In this document: positions 59,149-64,000 of the stretch, piece by piece
How positions within the stretch are numbered: position 1 is the first letter of the stretch
How the letters are laid out: every line of letters starts with the position of its first letter
DNA from: Strigamia acuminata
Lineage: Eukaryota; Arthropoda; Chilopoda; Geophilomorpha; Linotaeniidae
Direction: 5' to 3'
Length of the DNA stretch: 64,000 bases
NCBI GenBank assembly: GCA_949358305.1
Contig: OX442315.1
Span: forward strand, 28,546,427-28,610,426
Program-made: the position numbers and the translations under genes
Notes under the pieces: generated by a model
The model's database searches: none
What the model was told of the DNA's origin: nothing
Seen by the model: the letters and a program-made list of their open reading frames with translations, nothing else

Positions 59149-61740
59149 TTATAGTTGAAAATTTTGTCGCGTGGCAGTGTAAGGAGGTCGATATGCCTGA
59201 CTGGAACGTGACCGGCCAGTTCTATGCGAATAATCAGAGTAATGATCAGGTTCTCCGCCAGGTGGCATCAACATTACAGGTTGCAAGTTGAGGGACTTGT
59301 GCGAGGTTGTAGACTGACCATCTCCTGCATATGTTTGATTCAATTCACCTGAAAACAATAAAATAAATAAATAAAGATTTAAAAATATCTCTCTCTCGTA
59401 TACCCACCCTTATAAACAGTTGAGGGATAAGAAGGTTCGGATGAAAGAGCGATGTATCTAGTTCCCAATACAAAAGCGAGTATCGCCAATACAACAATAT
59501 CGAAACATCCGATGATAGCCAGGATGAATGACCAGCGGATGGCGCAACCACCGGAAGAAAATGCCCCGACGTTAGAACCGCAAACTTCTTTCACTTCCGG
59601 CGCTTCCCATCCAGCGGGGAAACTCAAAATGCCTATTAACATGGATGCAGCTACAGAAAAAGAAAGAAAAATTGATAAATAATTAATTATATTATGTTTT
59701 AAAATAAAAGTTTCAAGTATTTTTTATGATTTCCGTTCACGCTCTGATTACTTAGTCAAGGATACTTTGATTTTATTTACTACCAAAAAAATTTTATTGC
59801 CTATTTATGTTTGAAAATTATTGGACCAAAGATTATCACTGAAAATTCCTTGACCTATTTGCAATATTCAAAAATAAATCAAACAAAATGAAAAAATTAA
59901 ATGTTTGGCCTTAGCAACCAAAAAAAGAATCATAAAAAATGTGGAAAATTATGCTAATAAATGATCAAATTGAACGTCACACAAAGATCCGGAGCGGCAT
60001 ATGAAGCGACTTAGTCACGTGAACTTCCTGTGCGCATAAAAAAGCATGTCGTGAAAATAGCGGCGCAGGTGCAAAGAAGACGAATTTTTACATCTGATGT
60101 GAATTATTGATTAGAGCAGGTGACTTATGGAATAATATGGGCGATTACAGAAGAGTATGACTGTACATTAAAAAAAAAACTGAATAAAAATCTTTTCTCT
60201 CTGTTTTGGGGTGATTTTTTTGTTTATTCGATCGATTCCGCATGCACGTAAAAAACTAACTAACCTAAAAAAAACAAGAAAGCAAATGTAATCCCATCAT
60301 CCCACGCATCAAACTTTCTGTGACCATTCTTCCATGAATTAATTGGAGCATTTTTTATGCCAATTCTTCTGGGTAAAATCGGAAGTTGTGTGTGAATCAG
60401 TAACGCAAGCGGAAGTTTTATTAAGAGCTTTTATTTTCACACCAATTGATTCGCTTCCGCAAGATTAAAAGATTACAGAGTTGGTTATTATCAAGTGAAA
60501 TTAACTTTTTTAAAAAGTATTTAATATTCCTCTGACGTATTTTGCTTTGAGAGAAATAAATCCCTGACCTAGTCTAACCTTATACTCCCCGCAATTATGG
60601 AAATAGAAAATTGATGGTCTTCAAAAACGGAAACATTTTCCTCGTAGAAGTGCATAGTTGTATTCCTTGACACTTTAACACCTTTCGAACGAGTCCAAGG
60701 AAACGTTTTTCGCTTTGTTTGATACACAGAAATGTCAATTAAGTTCGTTCTTTGATGTTTTGAAAAAACAATTAAGCCGATGGGCTTCAAAGAGCGTCTA
60801 AACTTGACATAAATAACATTTTTTCCATAGTTTTACAACCGGGAAAAATGACTCTCGGGTCGTTTTATGTTTGTTGTTTATCATTTCCCGGAAAAATTAA
60901 ACGTTCATTCAAAGGTTGTTACTCCCTCGAACTACTTTCTAAATAATATTTCGCACATGGACCATATTTTTTCTTTCTGAACAGCTTTTTATTGCTTATA
61001 AAAGCCCAACTTGTGCTAGAACTTTTATTTTCCATTTATTTTCCACACAAAAACAATTGAAAAACATGAAACTTCAAGCTCTGTGTAATGGGAATTAGTG
61101 CACGGAGTACATGACTCGATAATGTGCCCAGTGTTTACACGGTACCAAGCATCCCTTTTGACTTGTTAAATAAAAAAAAAGTAACAAATTCTTTTAAAAT
61201 GTAGGTTAAACACATCTTGGTTTTTCTCACTTCAGGATACTCTCCACCCACATCAACCAAAGGCCAACGATATTAAATAACCGCATAATTTAATCTAAAA
61301 TCAAAATAATAAAAGAAAAAAAACTTGCCAGCAAAGATTTGCATCCATCCACAAACATGAAAAACAGTCGACGATTGGAAGAAGAAGAATAACAGAAAGA
61401 AACAAATGCACAGGAGCACGAAAATAACAGATAAACCGACGAAAACAGTAGCTGCTCTGAAGGCCGGTGTTAATATCGTGTGAAAATCGTCGAGCCTTCC
61501 GTCACATAGCAAATCTTGTCCGTCCTGAAGAAGGCGACAGTATTTCCACAAGCCGAAGTAACCACTGCCCTTGCTGTCACTCGTGTCACCTAACCATTGC
61601 GGCTGAATAAACACTACAATGTCGATTATGGCGAAGCAAATGGTGAAGATTCCCCATAACACCGCAATGGCCTTGGAGTTGCGAATGAAACTCGACGTGT
61701 ACATCTGTTGTTGTTCGTTATATTCGTACTTGGAGTCCAT
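59149..61740 (-). CDS. LHFPL-family tetraspan membrane protein (LHFPL3/4/5-like)
   Basis: This four-pass membrane protein belongs to the LHFPL family; relatives assist GABA-A receptor clustering (LHFPL4) or mechanotransduction (LHFPL5). Exons are 61329-61740, 59408-59650 and 59149-59348. Landmarks are V-L-W-G-I-F-T-I-C-F-A-I-I-D-I-V-V-F-I-Q-P-Q-W, G-Y-F-G-L-W-K-Y-C, the second and third helices with F-H-V-C-G-W-M-Q-I-F-A, then L-S-F-P-A-G-W-E-A, V-C-G-S-N-V-G-A-F, C-A-I-R-W-S-F-I-L-A-I-I-G and F-V-L-G-T-R. The cytosolic tail is Ser/Tyr-rich and ends T-R-Q-N-F-Q-L. To keep the frame and the family spacing W-M-Q-x-x-A-A, the first intron must use a GC donor (GCAAGT at 61328). Start codon 61740. 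Confidence 0.93.
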
Positions 61741-62556
61741 GACGATTAACTCGCGTTCGTTTGCTTCATGTCGCGTTGTTTTGTGCTGGATTGCGTAAAC
61801 CTACGCGAAAGGTAGCTCATGCTCGACTATGGGTGTATTCGGAAGACTATTTGAGTCACACACACAGGATTATAGCGTGGCAAAGGGGGTGGGAGGAAGG
61901 ATCGCTTCATGTGGAATTCCTGCCCGCAGGCATGACCGGTCTTGGTCGAGCGTTCTGTTCTGGCTTTGCATGTGAAACAGGTTTGGGTTTGGGATCGGTT
62001 CGGCCTATTTGAGATTTAGATGAAGTTGGTTTTAGATTTTGGTCGGGAAGAGTACTGTGTGAAGGTTTTGCGAGGATAATTTCGTTTTGTTCTCGTTAGT
62101 AAACGGGTTTGTTTCTTTGTTTCTTTTCGGTAATGACTGAGAATTAGGTTGGTCGTGATTATGTTTGTTCATTTGCATTTTTATTGTTTGCAAGTGCAGC
62201 GCGGGAAAGTGCTAAGAAAAGGGACGAGAATGAATTCGGAAGGGACAGATGCGAAATTTTTTTAAATCGTTTTTAAAAGTCTGGTTTTGTAAAACATGAA
62301 GTCACAAGTGAACTTGAAATAAAATTTTATATTTAAATTGTAAAAGTGATGGTCGAGGTCACAGTATGCTGTGGTCGAAGTGTTGAGTGAAAGAAAAGTA
62401 CGAAGAAATGTGACTTTAAAATGCCTCTTCGCCATCTAGTAACAGTTTAAGCAAGTATGTTTTTGTTAGTAATCAAAAGGTGGCGGTGGGGTGCGGATAA
62501 CTTACTCGAGGTGTTTGGACACTTGTTTTTATTGTTTTACTCGTCTAATGTAAAAA
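61741..62556. promoter_or_regulatory. Divergent promoter region of LHFPL and the right-end gene
   Basis: This is about 816 nt between two divergent starts. It is GC-richer near 61750-62000. The plus-strand frame at 61761-62012 shows no family resemblance and I do not call it. Both 5'UTRs should lie here. Confidence 0.5.
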
Positions 62557-64000
62557 ATGTTAACCATTCAACCGATAATTAATTTGAAGAATGAAGTTGA
62601 ACAATTACAATTAAAGGATGTTGGAGGTAAACATTATTTTTAGTATTAATATCTGTAGTTAATTTCTTTTTTTTTTAAATTCCCGTACAGAGATTCGTGT
62701 AATTGGCGAGGAAAGAGATGAAAGTCTTTTACTACAAGTTAATGAGCTTGGTGATACAATTGTAACTCACATCGTCTTATTTAATCAAAAACTGAAGATA
62801 CTTAAAGTAATATGACTAAAATGTGATTGTAAACAAATGGATAATTATTTCTTTTTTCGCAGATTTTATATTCATTTGCAAGTGAATTTTATTTGCATCA
62901 AGCGTCAATTAATCAAGCGCATTCAGCTTTAGGTGTGGACATCTACAACTTTTGTGCTTTGTACATGTTTATTTAAATTGTTTTTTGTGTTACAGCATTT
63001 GTCTCGAAGATTGAAGATGCAGGTTGAGTATACAAATGAAATGCTAATTTAATAAACTGAAAACAAACTGTTTTGTTGCAGGCAATTCGTTTTATCAGAA
63101 AGTGCAGTACGAAGTTTGGATTACGAATTTGGAGTCTCGGGGGTTTCCGGAATGCTTGCAGATGAGGAGTTACAGTGAAATTACAGTACACTTTCGTTAT
63201 TACAAAAAGTCGCCCATCAAACATATTGTTGATGCCTGCAACGAATACTTGCTTATTTGTTCACTGAAGAAAGGTATGTATGAATACTGTGTTTTTTAAG
63301 TTTTTAATATTAAAGTTTGTTTTTATTAATTACGCAGCAATAACATTAAATAAAATTGTAAAAAATAAGGAGGTAGTGAATAGTTTTTTGTGCGTGTTAA
63401 AAACATTTTTTAATTTGAATGTTTGCTTTTAATTTTTAGAGTGTTCTGCAAATAGGAAATGCTGAAACTATAATTCGCCAGTTTTTTTCGTCTCAATGGG
63501 ATGCGTCAACTCAGTGTCTGTATTTTGAACACATACGTACAGCATTGAACGTTGCTGGAGCTTCTCAGAGTAATTCATCGGCGCGCCTAATGTTGACGGG
63601 AATACAATTCCACGACAACATTCATTATGAAACTGTGGTAAGGGGTAGAAAATTAATAATAAAAGATTTTTATGTAAGATTATGGTGAATTTTGAAATGT
63701 AGCTTAACGTTCCGTTGGAATTCTTCAATACGGGCACGCGCTTGGAACAGAAAAATCAAAAAGCCGATGTTGAGAAAAATTTGGTTATTTTAACTCGTCC
63801 ATCTGGGACTGTGTTTATATGTCAGCAAGTAATTGAAAAGCACAGCAAGGTAGAGTTATAAAATTATATATTTAAAAAAAATTGAAAATTTCTAAATGTA
63901 TATTTTAGGAAGATTTTGAGAATTTTTTGCGTAATTATTCAGTAATGATATTACATCATGGTAATTGAAAGATTTTCAAAGAAAAATTTGTTATTTTATA
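62557..64000 (+). CDS. Unrecognised multi-exon gene, N-terminal part (partial)
   Basis: Exons 62557-62626, 62691-62806, 62863-62932, 62996-63022, 63082-63273, one from about 63338 to 63370, then 63440-63637, 63704-63849 and 63909 onward join in frame with clean GT-AG sites, so this is a real gene. It begins M-L-T-I-Q-P-I-I-N-L-K. The predicted protein is a soluble alpha/beta-looking chain with blocks Y-E-V-W-I-T-N-L-E-S-R-G-F-P-E-C, Y-S-E-I-T-V-H-F-R-Y-Y, Q-F-F-S-S-Q-W-D-A-S-T and L-V-I-L-T-R-P-S-G-T-V-F-I. It has no signal peptide, membrane helix, zinc motif or P-loop so far. I do not recognise the family. It is divergent from LHFPL and runs off the right edge. Confidence 0.75.

Noticed and set aside
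1-64000. CRISPR arrays, bacterial operons, phage or retroviral genes
   Set aside because: There are no direct repeat-spacer arrays, no polycistronic gene runs, and no integrase, reverse transcriptase or gag-like frames. All genes are intron-split animal genes.

Overview
The window is AT-rich, gene-dense animal nuclear DNA. Genes are split by many short introns (mostly about 50-100 nt) and sit close together in head-to-head or tail-to-tail pairs. The gene set is metazoan: MITF/TFE, HCF1, SLC26, a Pax gene and LHFPL. Two points suggest an arthropod or related protostome: the long bHLH loop of the MITF protein ([12 protein letters not shown] before N-K-G-T), which resembles the insect Mitf loop as I remember it, and a Pox-neuro-type Pax gene that opens M-P-H-T-G-Q-A-G. 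I cannot name the species.

Layout, left to right. 1-1622 (-): 5' part of a GANP/MCM3AP-type mRNA export factor (FG repeats plus RRM), running off the left edge. 2606-8250 (-): MITF/TFE bHLH-zip factor with at least two first exons. 8777-9548 (-): THAP protein. 9772-11878 (-): TTC23-like TPR protein. 12145-14224 (-): PYROXD1. 14640-16141 (+): SKI8/WDR61. 16200-16987 (-): LRR protein. 17762-19018 (-): TSPAN13/31-type tetraspanin. 19372-20732 (+): AAR2. 20831-23515 (-): CDC16/APC6. 24293-28776 (-): SR-cyclophilin (PPIG type). 29498-32165 (+): NAD-isocitrate dehydrogenase gamma-type subunit. 32996-40806 (-): host cell factor HCF1. 41299-42111 (+): TMEM187. 42247-46214 (-): SLC26 anion transporter. 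46.2-54.2 kb: gene-poor. 54271-58088 (+): Pox neuro-type paired gene, with three tRNA-Met genes in its last intron. 59149-61740 (-): LHFPL tetraspan protein. 62557-64000+ (+): unrecognised gene running off the right edge.

Most genes are housekeeping genes for RNA handling (GANP, AAR2, SKI8, PPIG), chromatin and cell cycle (HCF1, CDC16, THAP) or mitochondria and redox (IDH3, PYROXD1). There is no operon logic; pairing by shared promoters is the main local organisation. The right third, with its sparse flanks, holds the developmental gene Pox neuro.

I found no single unknown 'system'. The most notable observations are: the HCF1-TMEM187 head-to-head pair with IDH3G next door, matching human Xq28 as I remember it; a Gly-Asn-Pro repeat domain inserted in HCF1 and a possible intronic poly(A) form that would yield a free HCF-N; a textbook U12-type intron and a GC-AG intron side by side in the tetraspanin, with a second GC-AG intron in LHFPL; alternative exons in IDH3 and MITF; a NAGNAG acceptor inside the Pox neuro paired domain; and tRNA-Met genes inside Pox neuro. 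Exon borders were read by eye from splice sites, reading frame and family alignment recalled from memory; no search was run.
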